From Calliopsis andreniformis (Eukaryota; Arthropoda; Insecta; Hymenoptera; Andrenidae), in assembly GCF_051401765.1 (NCBI RefSeq), contig NW_027480533.1, positions 1,178,001 through 1,242,000 on the forward strand: a stretch of DNA of 64,000 nt. The letters are read 5' to 3'. Numbering within the stretch: position 1 is the stretch's first letter; each line of letters begins with the position of its first letter. Below are positions 1 to 13,942 of the stretch, piece after piece. Made by a program: the position numbers and the translations under genes. Under the pieces are notes generated by a model. The model had not been told where the DNA came from. It searched no databases and was given only the letters and a program-made list of their open reading frames with translations.

Positions 1-180
1 CAATCCTCAATCCTCAATCGTCAATCTTCAATCCTGAATAATCAATCTTCAATACTCAATCCTCAATCCTCAATCCTCAATCCTCACTCTTCAATCCTCA
101 ATACCCAATCCTCAATCTTCAATCCTCAATCCTCAATCCTCAATCCACAATCCTCAATCCTCAATCCTCAATCTTCAATC

Positions 181-275
181 CTATGTCCCAAATACGCAAT
201 CTTCAATACTCACTCCTCAATCGTCAATCTTCAATCCTGAATACTCAATCTTCAATACTCAATCCTCATTCTTCA
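181..275 (+). repeat. Epsilon module, copy 1
   Basis: The module is marked by CTATGTCCCAAATAC, then CACTCCTCAATCGTC, a TGAATAC unit and CATTCTTC. This copy has AAATACGC where the others have AAATACTC. A gamma module follows at about 346 and a delta module at about 435. Confidence 0.9.
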
Positions 276-1244
276 ATCCTCAATACCCAATCCTCCATCT
301 TCAATCCTCAATCCTCAATCCTCAATACTCAATCCTCAATCGTCAATGTTCTATCCTCAATACGCAACCCTCAATCCTCAATCCTCAATCCTCAATCCTC
401 AATCCTCAATCCTCAATCCTCAATCCTCAATCCTCAATCTTAATCTTCAATCCTCAGTACGCAATCTTCAATCCTCAATCCTCAATCCTCATTCCTCAAT
501 CCGCAATCTTCAATACTCAATACTCAATCTTCAATCCTCAATCCTCAATCCTCAATCCTCAATCCTCAATCCTCAATCCTCAATCCTCAATAGTCAATCT
601 TCAATCCTCAATACTCAATCGTCAATACTCAATCCTCAATACTCAATACTCAATCCTCATTCTTCAATCCTCAATACCCAATCCTCAATCTTCAATCCTC
701 AATCCTCAATCCTCAATCCTCAATCCTCAATCTTCAATCATCAAACCTCAATCCGCAATCCTCAATCCTCAATCTTCAATCCTCAATACTCAAACTTCAA
801 TCCTCAATCATCAATCGTCAATACTCAATCCTCAATGCTCAATACTCAATCCTCATTCTTCAATCCTTAGTACCCAATCCTCAATCTTCAATCCTCAATC
901 CTCAATCCTCAATCCTCAATCCTCAATCTTCAATCCTCAAACCTCAATCCTCAATCCTCAATCCTCAATCTTCAATCCTCAATACTCAAACTTCAATCCT
1001 CAATCATCAATCCTCTATCCTCAATCCTCAATCATCAATACTCAATCGTCAATCTTCAATCCTGAATACTCAATCTTCAATACTCAATCCTCAATCCTCA
1101 ATCCTCAATCCTCATTCTTCAATCCTCAATACCCAATCCTCAATCTTCAATCCTCAATCCTCAATCCTCAATCCTCAATCCTCAATCCTCAATCTTCAAC
1201 CCTCAGTCCCAAATCCTCAAACTTCAATACTCACTCCCCAATCC

Positions 1245-2185
1245 TCAATCTTCAATCCTCAATACTCAGTCTTCAATCCTCAATCCTCAATCCGCAATCC
1301 TCAATCCTCAATCCTCATTCTTCAATCCTCAATACCCAATCCTCAATCTTCAATCCTCGATCCTCAATCCTCAATTCTCAATCCTCAATCCTCAATCCTC
1401 AATCCTCAATCCTCAATCCTCAACGTTCAATCCGCAATACCCAATCCTCAACCTTCTATCCGCAATCCTCAATCCTCAATCCTCAATCCTCAATCCTCAA
1501 TCCTCAATCCTCAATCTTCAATCCTCAATACTCAGTCTTCAATCCTCAAATCTCAATCCTCAATCCTCAATCCTCATTCTTGAATCCTCAACACCCAATC
1601 CTCAATCTTCAATCCTCAATCCTCAACCCTCAATTCTCAATCCTCATTCCTCAATCCTCAGACCTCAAACATCAATACTCAACCCTCAGTCCTCGTCCTC
1701 AATCCACAACGCTCAATCCTCGATCCTCAATCTTCAATCATCAATATTCAATCTTCAATCCTCAATCCTCAATCCTCAATACTCAATCCTCAATCCTGAA
1801 TGTTCTATCCCCAATACGGAATCCTCAACCTTCAATCCTCAATCCTCAATCCTCAATCCTCAATCCTCATTTGTCAATCCTCAATCCTCAATCCTCAGTC
1901 CTCAATGTTCAATCCTCAATACTCAATCTGCAATCCTGAATCCTCAGTCCTCACTCCTCAATCCTCATTCTTCAATCCTCAATACCGAATCCTCAATCTT
2001 CAATCCTCAATCCTCAATCGTCAATCTTCAATCCTGAATACTCAATCTTCAATACTCAATCCTCAATCCTCAATCCTCAATCCTTATTCTTCAACCCTCA
2101 ATACCCAATCCTCAATCTTCAATCCTCAATCCTCAATCCTCAATCCTCAATCCTCAATCCTCAATCCTCAATCTTCAATCCTCAG
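1245..2185 (+). repeat. 0.94 kb segment duplicated 22.9 kb away, copy 1
   Basis: It shares with 24.11-25.05 kb, in order, a beta copy with AACCTTCTATCC, the unit CAAATCTC, a type D block, a gamma copy with ACGGAATCC, the unit CATTTGTC and ATACCGAATCC. The offset is 22,861 bp at the D block and the gamma ATG. Boundaries are approximate. Confidence 0.85.
1658..1726 (+). repeat. S block, type D, copy 1
   Basis: This S block is marked by TCAAACA TCAATAC TCAACCC before the TCGTCC core and by ACAACGC after it. A CATTCCTC unit comes just upstream. It lies inside a 0.94 kb segment repeated 22,861 bp downstream. Confidence 0.9.
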
Positions 2186-3575
2186 TCCCAAATCCTCAAT
2201 CTTCAATACTCACTCCTCAATCCTCAATCCTCAACCCTCAATCCTCAGACCTCAAACATCATTACTCAACCGTCAGTCCTCGTCCTCAATCCACAACCCC
2301 CAATACTCAATCCTCAATCTTCAATTCTCAATCCTCAATCCTCAATCCTCAATCCTCGGTCCTCAAACCACAATCCTGAATCCTCAACCTTCAGCCCTCA
2401 GTCCTGAACAATCAGTTGTCAATCCTCAACCCTCAAGAGAATATCATCAATTCACAGTTTTCAATACTCAATACTCAATCTGCAATCTTCAAATCTCTAT
2501 CCACAAACATCAATTCTCATCACTCAACCCTCAACACTCAGTCTTCAATCCTCAATCCTCAGTCCTCAATCCTCAATCCACATTCTTCAATCCTCAATAC
2601 CCAAACCTCAATCTTCAATCCTCAATCCTCAATCCCCAATTCTCAATCCTCAACCCTCAATCCTCAGACCTCAAACAGCAATAGTCAACCCTCAGTCCTC
2701 GTCCTCAATCCACAACCATCAATCCTCAATCCTCAATATTCAATCATCAATATTCAATCTTCAGTCCTCAACCGTCAATCCTCAATCCTCAATCCTCAAT
2801 CCTCAATGTTCAATCCGCAATACCCAATCCTCAATCTTCTATCCGCAATCCTCAATCCTCAATCCTCAATCCTCAATCCTCAATCTTCAATCCTCAACAC
2901 TCAATCTTCAATCCTCAATACTCAATCCTCAATCCTCAATTCTCATTCTTCAATCCTCAACACCCAATCCTCAATCTTCAATCCTCAATCCTCAATCCTC
3001 AATTCTCAATCCTCAGTCCTCAATCCTCCGACCTTAAACATCAATACTCTACCCTCAGTCCTCGTCCTCAATCCACAACACTCAATCCTCGATCCTCAAT
3101 CTTCAATCATCAATATTCAATCTTCAATCCTCAATCCTCAATCCTCAATACTCAATCCTCAATCCTCAATGTTCTATCCTCAATACGCAATCCTCAATCA
3201 TCAATCCTCAACCCTCAATCCTCAATCCTCAATCCTCAATCGTCAATCTTCAATCCTGAATACTCAATCTTCAACACTCAATCCTCAATCCTCAATCCTC
3301 AATCCTCATTCTTCAATCCTCAATACCCAATCCTCAATCTTCAATCCTCAATCCTCAATCTTCAATCCTCAATCCTCAATCCTCAATAATCAACCTTCAA
3401 TCCTCAGTCCCAAATCCTCAATATTCAATACTCACTCCACAATCCTCAATCTTCAATCCTCAATACTCAGTCTTCAATCCTCAATCCTCAATCCGCAATC
3501 CTCAATCCTCAATCCTCATTCTTCAATCCTCAATACCCAATCCTCAATCTTCAATCCTCAATCCTCAATCCTCAA
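2075..3575 (+). repeat. Zeta-containing HOR, copy 1
   Basis: It contains, in order, type C, zeta, type B, a TCAACAC TCAATCT step, type A, gamma and an AATAATCAACC unit. It matches 7.34-8.77 kb at offset 5,265 bp, changing to 5,195 bp after a 70-bp difference (ten heptamers, the beta module) near 2.8 kb. Confidence 0.87.
2245..2541 (+). repeat. Type C S block plus zeta module, copy 1
   Basis: A type C S block (CATCATTAC, then ACCGTCAG, then ACAACCCCC) is followed after about 45 bp by the zeta module at 2354-2541. Zeta is the most diverged sequence of the window, with TCGGTCC, CCTGAACAATC, TCAAGAG, AATATCA, ACAGTTT and TCTATCC ACAAACA. Despite this divergence it stays in 7-bp phase, so it looks like substituted heptamers and not an insertion. 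A weak TTG-started open frame begins at 2416, but it reads the ordinary repeat peptide and I do not call it a gene. Confidence 0.92.
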
Positions 3576-4214
3576 TCCTCAATTCTCAATCCTCAATCCC
3601 CAACACCCAATCCTCAATCTTCAATCCTCAATCCCCAATCCTCAATTCTCAATCCTCAATCCTCAATCCTCAGACCATAAACATCAATACTCTACCCTCA
3701 GCCCTCGTCCTCAATCCACAACACTCAATCCTCGACCCTCAATCTTCAATCATCAATATTCAATCTTCAATCCTCAATCCTCAATCCTCAATCCTCAATG
3801 TTCTATCCCCAATAAGCAATCCTCAATCTTCAATCCTCAATCCTCAATCCTCAATCCTCAATCCTAAATCCTCAATCTTAATCTTCAATCCTCAGTACGC
3901 AAACTTCAATCCTCAATCCTCAATCCTCATTCTTCAATCCTCAATACCCAATCCTCAATGTTCAATCCTCAATCCTCAATCCTCAATCCTCAATCCTCAA
4001 TCCTCAATCCTCAATCCTCAATCCTAAATCCTCAATCTTAATCTTCAATCCTCAGTACGCAAACTTCAATCCTCAATCCTCAATCCTCATTCTTCAATCC
4101 TCAATACCCAATCCTCAATGTTCAATCCTCAATCCTCAATCCTCAATCCTCAATCCTCAATCCTCAATCCTCAATCTTCAATCATCAATATTCAATTTCA
4201 GTCCTCAATCCTCA

Positions 4215-5212
4215 ATCCTCAATCCTCAACCCTCAATCCTCAATGTTCAATCCGCAATACCCAATCCTCAATCTTCTATCCACAATCCTCAATCCTCAAT
4301 CCTCAATCCTCAATCCTCAATCCTCAATCTTCAATCCTCAATACTCAATCTTCAATCCTCAATACTCAATCCTCAATCCTCAATCCTCATTCTTCAATCC
4401 TCAACACCCAATCCTCAATCTTCAATCCTCAACCCTCAATCCTCAACTCTCAATCCTCAATCCTCAAACCTCAGACCTTAAACATCAATACTCTACCCTC
4501 AGTCCTCGTCCTCAATCCACAACACTCAATCCTCGATCCTCAATCTTCTATCATCAATATTCAATCTTCAATCGTCAATCCTCAATCGTCAATACTCAAT
4601 CCTCAATCTTCAATCCTCAATCCTCAATCCTCAATTCTCAATCCTCAATCGTCAATCCTCAATCCTCAATCCTCAATCCTCAATGTTCAATCCGCAATAC
4701 ACAATCCTCAATACTCAGTCTTCAATCCTCAATCCTCAATCCGCAATCCTCAATCCTCAATCCTCATTCTTCAATCCTCAATACCCAATCCTCAATCTTC
4801 AATCCTCAATCCTCAATCCTCAATTCTCAATCCTCAATCCTCAATCCTCAATCCTCAATCCTCAATGTTCAATCCGCAATACACAATCCTCAATCTTCTA
4901 TCCGCAATCCTCAATCCTCAATCCTCAATCCTCAATACTCAATCCTCAATCCTCAATCCTCAGACCTCAATCCTCAATCCTCAATCGTCAATCTTCAATC
5001 CTCAATACTCAATCTTCAATCCTCAATCCTCAATCCTCAATCCTCAATCCTCATTCTTCAATCCTCAATACCCAATCCTCAATCTTCAATCCTCAATACT
5101 CAGTCTTCAATCCTCAATCCTCAATCCTCAATCCTCAATCCTCAATCCTAATTCTTCAATCCTCAATACCCAATCCTCCATCTTCAATCCTCAATCCTCA
5201 ATCCTCAATCCT
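4215..5212 (+). repeat. 1.0 kb beta/A HOR, copy matched at offset 8,730
   Basis: The segment runs beta, type A, TCTATCA, paired TCAATCG units, second beta, CATTCTTC, and a third beta. It matches 12.95-13.94 kb at a constant offset of 8,730 bp with scattered substitutions. Related copies lie at about 9.76, 17.65, 18.6, 20.5, 31.25, 39.0, 41.4, 55.0 and 58.7 kb, so this is one of the most reused units in the array. Confidence 0.87.
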
Positions 5213-5744
5213 CAATGCTCAATCCTCAATCCTCAATCTTCAATCCTCAATACTCAATCTTCAATCCTCAATACTCAATCCTCAATCCTCAATCCTCAAT
5301 CCTCAATGTTCAATCCGCAATACAAAATCCTCAATACTCAGTCTTCAATCCTCAATCCTCAATCCGCAATCCTCAATCCTCAATCCTCATTCTTCAATCC
5401 TCAATACCCAATCCTCAATCTTCAATCCTCAATCCTCAATCCTCAATTCTCAATCCTCAATCCTCAATCCTCAATCCTCAATCCTCAATGTTCAATCCGC
5501 AATACACAATCCTCAATCTTCTATCCGCAATCCTCAATCCTCAATCCTCAATCCTCAATACTCAATCCTCAATCCTCAATCCTCAGACCTCAATCCTCAA
5601 TCCTCAATCCTCAATCCTCAATCCTCAATCCTCAATCCTCAATCCTCAATCCTCAATCTTCAATCATCAATATTCAATTTCAGTCCTCAATCCTCAATCC
5701 TCAATCCTCAACCCTCAATCCTCAATGTTCAATCCGCAATCCTC

Positions 5745-8050
5745 AATCCGCAATCCTCAATCCTCAATCCTCATTCTTCAATCCCTAATACCCAATCCTC
5801 CATCTTCAATCCTCAATCCTCAATCCTCAATTCTCAATCCTCAATCCTCAATCCTCAATCCTCAATCCTCAATGTTCAATCGGCAATACACAATCCTCAA
5901 TCTTCTATCCGCAATCCTCAATCCTCAATCCTCAATCCTCAATCCTCAATCCTCAATCCTCAATCCTCAGACCTCAATCCTCAATCCTCAATCGTCAATC
6001 TTCAATCCTCAATCGTCAATCTTCAATCCTCAATCCTCAATCCTCAATCCTCAATCCTCATTCTTCAATCCTCAATACCCAATCCTCAATCTTCAATCCT
6101 CAATACTCAGTCTTCAATCCTCAATCCTCAATCCTCAATCCTCAATCCTCAATCCTAATTCTTCAATCCTCAATACCCAATCCTCCATCTTCAATCCTCA
6201 ATCCTCAATCCTCAATCCTCAATCCTCAATCCTCAATCCTCAATCCTCAATCTTCAATCCTCAATACTCAATCTTCAATCCTCAATACTCAATCCTCAAT
6301 CCTCAATCCTCAATCCTCAATCTTAATCTTCAACCCTCAATCCTCAATGTTCAATCTGCAATTCCCAATCCTCAATCTTCTATCCGCAATCCTCAATCCT
6401 CAATCCTCAATCCTCTATCCTCAATCCTCAATCTTCAATCCTCAATACTCAATCTTCAATCCTCAATGCTCAATCCTCAATCCTCAATCCTCATTCTTCA
6501 ATCCTCAACACCCAATCCTCAATCTTCAATCCTCACTCCTCAATCCTCAATTCTCAATCCTCTATCCTCAATCCTCAGACCTTAAACATCAAGACTCTAC
6601 CCTCAGTCCTCGTCCTCAATCCACAACACTCAATCCTCGATCCTCAATCTTCAATCATCAATATTCAATCTTCAATCCTCAATCCTCAATCCTCAATACT
6701 CAATCCTCAATCCTCAATGTTCTATCCTCAATACGCAATCCTCAATCTTCAATCATCAATCCTCAATCCTCAATCCTCAATCCTCAATCTTCAATCTTAA
6801 TCTTCAATCCTCAGTACGCAATCTTCAATCCTCAATCCTCAATCCTCATTCCTCAATCCTCAATCCTCAATACTCAATACTCAATCTTCAATCCTCAATC
6901 CTCAATCCTCAATCCTCAATCCTCAATCCTCAATCCTCAATCGTCAATCTTCAATCCTCAATACTCAATCGTCAATACTCAATCCTCAATACTCAATACT
7001 CAATCCTCATTCTTCAATCCTCAATACCCAATCCTCAATCTTCAATCCTCAATCGTCAACCTTCAATCCTGAATACTCAACCTTCAATCCTCAATACTCA
7101 ATCCTCAATCCTCAATCCTCAATCCTCAATACCCAATCCTCAATCTTCAATCCTCAATCCTCAATCCTCAATTCTCAATCCTCAATCCTCAATCCTCAAT
7201 ACTCAATCTTCAATCCTCAATCCTCAATCCTCAATCCTCAATCCTCAATCCTCAATCTTAATCTTCAATCCTCAGTACGCAATCTTCAATGCTCAACCCT
7301 CAATCCTCATTCCTCAATCCTCAATCCTCAATTCTCAATCCTCAATCCTCATTCTTCAATCCTCAATACCCAATCCTCAATCTTCAATCCTCAATCCTCA
7401 ATCCTCAATCCTCAATCCTCAATCCTCAATCCTCAATCTTCAATCCTCAGTCCCAAATCCTCAATCTTCAATACTCACTCCTCAATCCTCAATCCTCAAC
7501 CCTCAATCCTCAGACCTCAAACATCATTACTCAACCGTCAGTCCTCGTCCTCAATCCACAACCCCCAATACTCAATCCTCAATCTTCAATTCTCAATCCT
7601 CAATCCTCAATCCTCAATCCTCGGTCCTCAAACCACAATCCTGAATCCTCAACCTTCAGCCCTCAGTCCTGAACAATCAGTTGTCAATCCTCAACCCTCA
7701 AGAGAATATCATCAATTCACAGTTTTCAATACTCAATACTCAATCTGCAATCTTCAAATCTCTATCCACAAACATCAATTCTCATCACTCAACCCTCAAC
7801 ACTCAGTCTTCAATCCTCAATCCTCAGTCCTCAATCCTCAATCCACATTCTTCAATCCTCAATACCCAAACCTCAATCTTCAATCCTCAATCCTCAATCC
7901 CCAATTCTCAATCCTCAATCCTCAATCCTCAGAGCTCAAACAGCAATAGTCAACCCTCAGTCCTCGTCCTCAATCCACAACCATCAATCCTCAATCCTCA
8001 ACATTCAATCATCAATATTCAATCTTCAGTCCTCAACCGTCAATCCTCAA
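5745..8050 (+). repeat. 2.3 kb duplication (offset about 4.55 kb), copy 1
   Basis: This segment ends in the type C, zeta and type B series. It matches 10.29-12.60 kb. The offset grows in steps from 4,538 (CCCTAATACC) to 4,545 (beta at 6347/10892) to 4,553 (zeta), consistent with gain of single heptamers and one base. Copies differ at scattered sites, such as AAGACTC against AACACTC near 6,590. Confidence 0.87.
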
Positions 8051-8770
8051 TCCTCAATCCTCAATCCTCAATCCTCAAGCTTCAATCCTCAACACTCAAT
8101 CTTCAATCCTCAATACTCAATCCTCAATCCTCAATCCTCATTCTTCAATCCTCAACACCCAATCCTCAATCTTCAATCCTCAATCCTCAATCCTCAATTC
8201 TCAATCCTCAGTCCTCAATCCTCCGACCTTAAACATCAATACTCTACCCTCAGTCCTCGTCCTCAATCCACAACACTCAATCCTCGATCCTCAATCTTCA
8301 ATCATCAATATTCAATCTTCAATCCTCAATCCTCAATCCTCAATACTCAATCCTCAATCCTCAATGTTCTATCGTCAATACGCAATCCTCAATCATCAAT
8401 CCTCAACCCTCAATCCTCAATCCTCAATCCTCAATCGTCAATCTTCAATCCTGAATACTCAATCTTCAACACTCAATCCTCAATCCTCAATCCTCAATCC
8501 TCATTCTTCAATCCTCAATACCCAATCCTCAATCTTCAATCCTCAATCCTCAATCTTCAATCCTCAATCCTCAATCCTCAATAATCAATCTTCAATCCTC
8601 AGTCCCAAATCCTCAATATTCAATACTCACTCCACAATCCTCAATCTTCAATCCTCAATACTCAGTCTTCAATCCTCAATCCTCAATCCGCAATCCTCAA
8701 TCCTCAATCCTCATTCTTCAATCCTCAATACCCAATCCTCAATCTTCAATCCTCAATCCTCAATCCTCAA
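7340..8770 (+). repeat. Zeta-containing HOR, copy 2
   Basis: This is the partner of 2.08-3.58 kb. It lacks the beta module found after type B in copy 1. A CTCAAGCTTC unit marks the join near 8,078. Confidence 0.87.
7510..7806 (+). repeat. Type C S block plus zeta module, copy 2
   Basis: This is the same two-part module, 5,265 bp after copy 1. No base difference from copy 1 was noticed in the zeta portion (7619-7806), although the surrounding array differs. Confidence 0.92.
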
Positions 8771-10284
8771 TCCTCAATTCTCAATCCTCAATCCTCAATC
8801 CTCAATCCTCAATCCTCAATCCTCAATCCTCAATTCTCAATCCTCAATCCTCAATCCTCAGACCTCAAACAGCGATAGTCATCCCTCAGTCCTCGTCCTC
8901 AATCCACAACCATCAATCCTCAATCCTCAATCTTAAATCATCAATATTCATTCTTCAGTCCTCAATCCTCAATCCTCAATCCTCAACCCTCAATCCTCAA
9001 TTTTCAATCCGCAATACCCAATCCTCAATCTTCTATCCGCAATCCTCAATCCTCAATCCTCAATCCTCAATCCTCAATCCTCAATCTTCAATCCTCAATA
9101 CTCAACCTTCAATCCTCAATTCTCAATCCTCAATCCTCAATCCTCATTCTTCAATCCTCAACACCCAATCCTCAATCTTCAATCCTCAATCCCCAATCCT
9201 CAATTCTCAATCCTCAATCCTCAATCCTCAGACCATAAACATCAATACTCTACCCTCAGTCCTCGTCCTCAATCCACAACACTCAATCCTCGACCCTCAA
9301 TCTTCAATCATCAATATTCAATCTTCAATCCTCAATCCTCAATCCTAAATCCTCAATCTTAATCTTCAATCCTCAGTACGCAATCTTCAATCCTCAATCC
9401 TCAATCCCCATTCTTCAATCCTCAACACCCAATCCTCAACCTTCAATCCTCAAACCTCAATCCTCAATCCTCAATCCTCAACCTTCAATCCTCAATACTC
9501 AAACTTCAAACCTCAATCATCGATCCTCAATCCTCAATCCTCAATCCTCAATCCTCAATCGTCAATCTTCAATCCTGAATACTCAATCTTCAATACTCAA
9601 TCCTCAATCCTCAATCCTCAATCCTCATTCTTCAATCCTCAATACCCAATCCTCAATGTTCAATCCTCAATCCTCAATCCTCAATCCTCAATCCTCAATC
9701 CTCAATCCTCAATCCTCAATCTTCAATCATCAATATTCAATTTCAGTCCTCAATCCTCAATCCTCAATCCTCAACCCTCAATCCTCAATGTTCAATCCGC
9801 AATACCCAATCCTCAATCTTCTATCCGCAATCCTCAATCCTCAATCCTCAATCCTCAATCCTCAATCCTCAATCTTCAATCCTCAATACTCAATCTTCAA
9901 TCCTCAATACTCAATCCTCAATCCTCAATCCTCATTCTTCAATCCTCAACACCCAATCCTCAATCTTCAATCCTCAACCCTCAATCCTCAATTCTCAATC
10001 CTCAATCCTCAATCCTCAGACCTTAAACATCAATACTCTACCCTCAGTCCTCGTCCTCAATCCACAACACTCAATCCTCGATCCTCAATCTTCTATCATC
10101 AATATTCAATCTTCAATCGTCAATCCTCAATCGTCAATACTCAATCCTCAATCTTCAATCCTCAATCCTCAATCCTCAATTCTCAATCCTCAATCGTCAA
10201 TCCTCAATCCTCAATCCTCAATCCTCAATGTTCAATCCGCAATACACAATCCTCAATACTCAGTCTTCAATCCTCAATCCTCAA

Positions 10285-12600
10285 TCCGCAATCCTCAATC
10301 CTCAATCCTCATTCTTCAATCCCTAATACCCAATCCTCAATCTTCAATCCTCAATCCTCAATCCTCAATTCTCAATCCTCAATCCTCAATCCTCAATCCT
10401 CAATCCTCAATGTTCAATCGGCAATACACAATCCTCAATCTTCTATCCGCAATCCTCAATCCTCAATCCTCAATCCTCAATCCTCAATCCTCAATCCTTA
10501 ATCCTCAGACCTCAATCCTCAATCCTCAATCGTCAATCTTCAATCCTCAATCGTCAATCTTCAATCCTCAATCCTCAATCCTCAATCCTCAATCCTCATT
10601 CTTCAATCCTCAATACCCAATCCTCAATCTTCAATCCTCAATACTCAGTCTTCAATCCTCAATCCTCAATCCTCAATCCTCAATCCTCAATCCTAATTCA
10701 TCAATCCTCAATTCCCAATCCTCCATCTTCAATCCTCAATCCTCAATCCTCAATCCTCAATCCTCAATCCTCAATCCTCAATCCTCAATCCTCAATCTTC
10801 AATCCTCAATACTCAATCTTCAATCCTCAATACTCAATCCTCAATCCTCAATCCTCAATCCTCAATCTTAATCTTCAACCCTCAATCCTCAATGTTCAAT
10901 CTGCAATTCCCAATCCTCAATCTTCTATCCGCAATCCTCAATCCTCAATCCTCAATCCTCTATCCTCAATCCTCAATCTTCAATCCTCAATACTCAATCT
11001 TCAATCCTCAATGCTCAATCCTCAATCCTCAATCCTCATTCTTCAATCCTCAACACCCAATCCTCAATCTTCAATCCTCACTCCTCAATCCTCAATTCTC
11101 AATCCTCTATCCTCAATCCTCAGACCTTAAACATCAACACTCTACCCTCAGTCCTCGTCCTCAATCCACAACACTCAATCCTCGATCCTCAATCTTCAAT
11201 CATCAATATTCAATCTTCAATCCTCAATCCTCAATCCTCAATACTCAATCCTCAATCCTCAATGTTCTATCCTCAATACGCAATCCTCAATCTTCAATCA
11301 TCAATCCTCAATCCTCAATCCTCAATCCTCAATCTTCAATCTTAATCTTCAATCCTCAGTACGCAATCTTCAATCCTCAATCCTCAATCCTCATTCCTCA
11401 ATCCTCAATCCTCAATACTCAATACTCAATACTCAATCTTCAATCCTCAATCCTCAATCCTCAATCCTCAATCCTCAATCCTCAATCCTCAATCGTCAAT
11501 CTTCAATCCTCAATACTCAATCGTCAATACTCAATCCTCAATACTCAATACTCAATCCTCATTCTTCAATCCTCAATACCCAATCCTCAATCTTCAATCC
11601 TCAATCGTCAACCTTCAATCCTGAATACTCAACCTTCAATCCTCAATACTCAATCCTCAATCCTCAATCCTCAATCCTCAATACCCAATCCTCAATCTTC
11701 AATCCTCAATCCTCAATCCTCAATTCTCAAATCCTCAATCCTCAATCCTCAATACTCAATCTTCAATCCTCAATCCTCAATCCTCAATCCTCAATCCTCA
11801 ATCCTCAATCTTAATCTTCAATCCTCAGTACGCAATCTTCAATGCTCAACCCTCAATCCTCACTCCTCAATCCTCAATCCTCAATCCTCAATCCTCAATC
11901 CTCATTCTTCAATCCTCTATACCCAATCCTCAATCTTCAATCCTCAATCCTCAATCCTCAATCCTCAATCCTCAATCCTCAATCCTCAATCTTCAATCCT
12001 CAGTCCCAAATCCTCAATCTTCAATACTCACTCCTCAATCCACAATCCTCAACCCTCAATCCTCAGACCTCAAACATCATAACTCAACCGTCAGTCCTCG
12101 TCCTCAATCCACAACCCCCAATACTCAATCCTCAATCTTCAATTCTCAATCCTCAATCCTCAATCCTCAATCCTCGGTCCTCAAACCACAATCCTGAATC
12201 CTCAACCTTCAGCCCTCAGTCCTGAACAATCAGTTGTCAATCCTCAACCCTCAAGAGAATATCATCAATTCACAGTTTTCAATACTCAATACTCAATCTG
12301 CAATCTTCAAATCTCTATCCACAAACATCAATTCTCATCACTCAACCCTCAACACTCAGTCTTCAATCCTCAATCCTCAGTCCTCAATCCTCAATCCACA
12401 TTCTTCAATCCTCAATACCCAAACCTCAATCTTCAATCCTCAATCCTCAATCCCCAATTCTCAATCCTCAATCCTCAATCCTCAGACCTCAAACAGCAAT
12501 AGTCAACCCTCAGTCCTCGTCCTCAATCCACAACCATCAATCCTCAATCCTCAACATTCAATCATCAATATTCAATCTTCAGTCCTCAATCGTCAATCCT
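10285..12600 (+). repeat. 2.3 kb duplication (offset about 4.55 kb), copy 2
   Basis: This is the partner of 5.75-8.05 kb. It has an extra TCAATAC unit near 11,420 and an extra A at CTCAAATCCTC near 11,727, which together explain the increase of the offset from 4,545 to 4,553. Confidence 0.87.
12063..12359 (+). repeat. Type C S block plus zeta module, copy 3
   Basis: This is the same two-part module, 4,553 bp after copy 2. The type C part has CATCATAAC where copies 1 and 2 have CATCATTAC. The zeta part is at 12172-12359. Confidence 0.92.
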
Positions 12601-12944
12601 CAATCCTCAATCCTCAATCCTCAATGTTCAATCCGCAATACCCAATCCTCAATCTTCTATCCGCAATCCTCAATCCTCAATCCTCAATGCTCAATCCTCA
12701 ATCTTCAATCCTCAACACTCAATCTTGAATCCTCAATACTCAATCCTCAGTCCTCAATCCTCATTCTTCAATCCTCAACACCCAATCCTCAATCTTCAAT
12801 CCTCAATCCTCAATCCTCAATTCTCAATCCTCAGTCCTCAATCCTCCGACCTTAAACATCAATACTCTACCCTCAGTCCTCGTCCTCAATCCACAACACT
12901 CAATCCTCGACCCTCAATCTTCAATCATCAATATTCAATCTTCA

Positions 12945-13942
12945 ATCCTCAATCCTCAACCCTCAATCCTCAATGTTCAATCCGCAATACCCAATCCTCA
13001 ATCTTCTATCCGCAATCCTCAATCCTCAATCCTCAATCCTCAATCCTCAATCCTCAATCTTCAATCCTCAATACTCAATCTTCAATCCTCAATACTCAAT
13101 CCTCAATCCTCAATCCTCACTCTTCAATCCTCAACACCCAATCCTCAATCTTCAATCCTCAACCCTCAATCCTCAATTCTCAATCCTCAATCCTCAATCC
13201 TCAGACCTTAAACATCAATACTCTACCCTCAGTCCTCGTCCTCAATCCACAACACTCAATCCTCGATCCTCAATCTTCTATCATCAATATTCAATCTTCA
13301 ATCGTCAATCCTCAATCGTCAATACTCAATCCTCAATCTTCAATCCTCAATCCTCAATCCTCAATTCTCAATCCTCAATCGTCAATCCTCAATCCTCAAT
13401 CCTCAATCCTCAATGTTCAATCCGCAATACACAATCCTCAATACCCAGTCTTCAATCCTCAATCCTCAATCCGCAATCCTCAATCCTCAATCCTCATTCT
13501 TCAATCCTCAATACCCAATCCTCAATCTTCAATCCTCAATCCTCAATCCTCAATTCTCAATCCTCAATCCTCAATCCTCAATCCTCAATCCTCAATGTTC
13601 AATCGGCAATACACAATCCTCAATCTTCTATCCGCAATCCTCAATCCTCAATCCTCAATCCTCAATCCTCAATCCTCAATCCTCAATCCTCAGACCTCAA
13701 TCCTCAATCCTCAATCGTCAATCTTCAATCCTCAATACTCAATCTTCAATCCTCAATCCTCAATCCTCAATCCTCAATCCTCATTCTTCAATCCTCAATA
13801 CCCAATCCTCAATCTTCAATCCTCAATACTCAGTCTTCAATCCTCAATCCTCAATCCTCAATCCTCAATCCTCAATCCTAATTCTTCAATCCTCAATACC
13901 CAATCCTCCATCTTCAATCCTCAATCCTCAATCCTCAATCCT
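12945..13942 (+). repeat. 1.0 kb beta/A HOR, partner copy
   Basis: This is the partner of 4.22-5.21 kb at offset 8,730 bp. It differs by CACTCTTC for CATTCTTC, AATACCCAG for AATACTCAG and GGCAATACAC in the third beta. Confidence 0.87.

Noticed and set aside
2437..2480. Zeta sequence as an inserted foreign element
   Set aside because: It keeps the 7-bp register with CAAT-like cores at the expected places and has no terminal repeats or target duplication, so substitution within the array explains it better.
2416..3867. TTG-started open frame through the zeta module as a possible distinct gene
   Set aside because: It reads the ordinary repeat peptide apart from about 40 residues over zeta. The same start recurs in other zeta copies with different downstream ends, as expected from duplicated repeat DNA.
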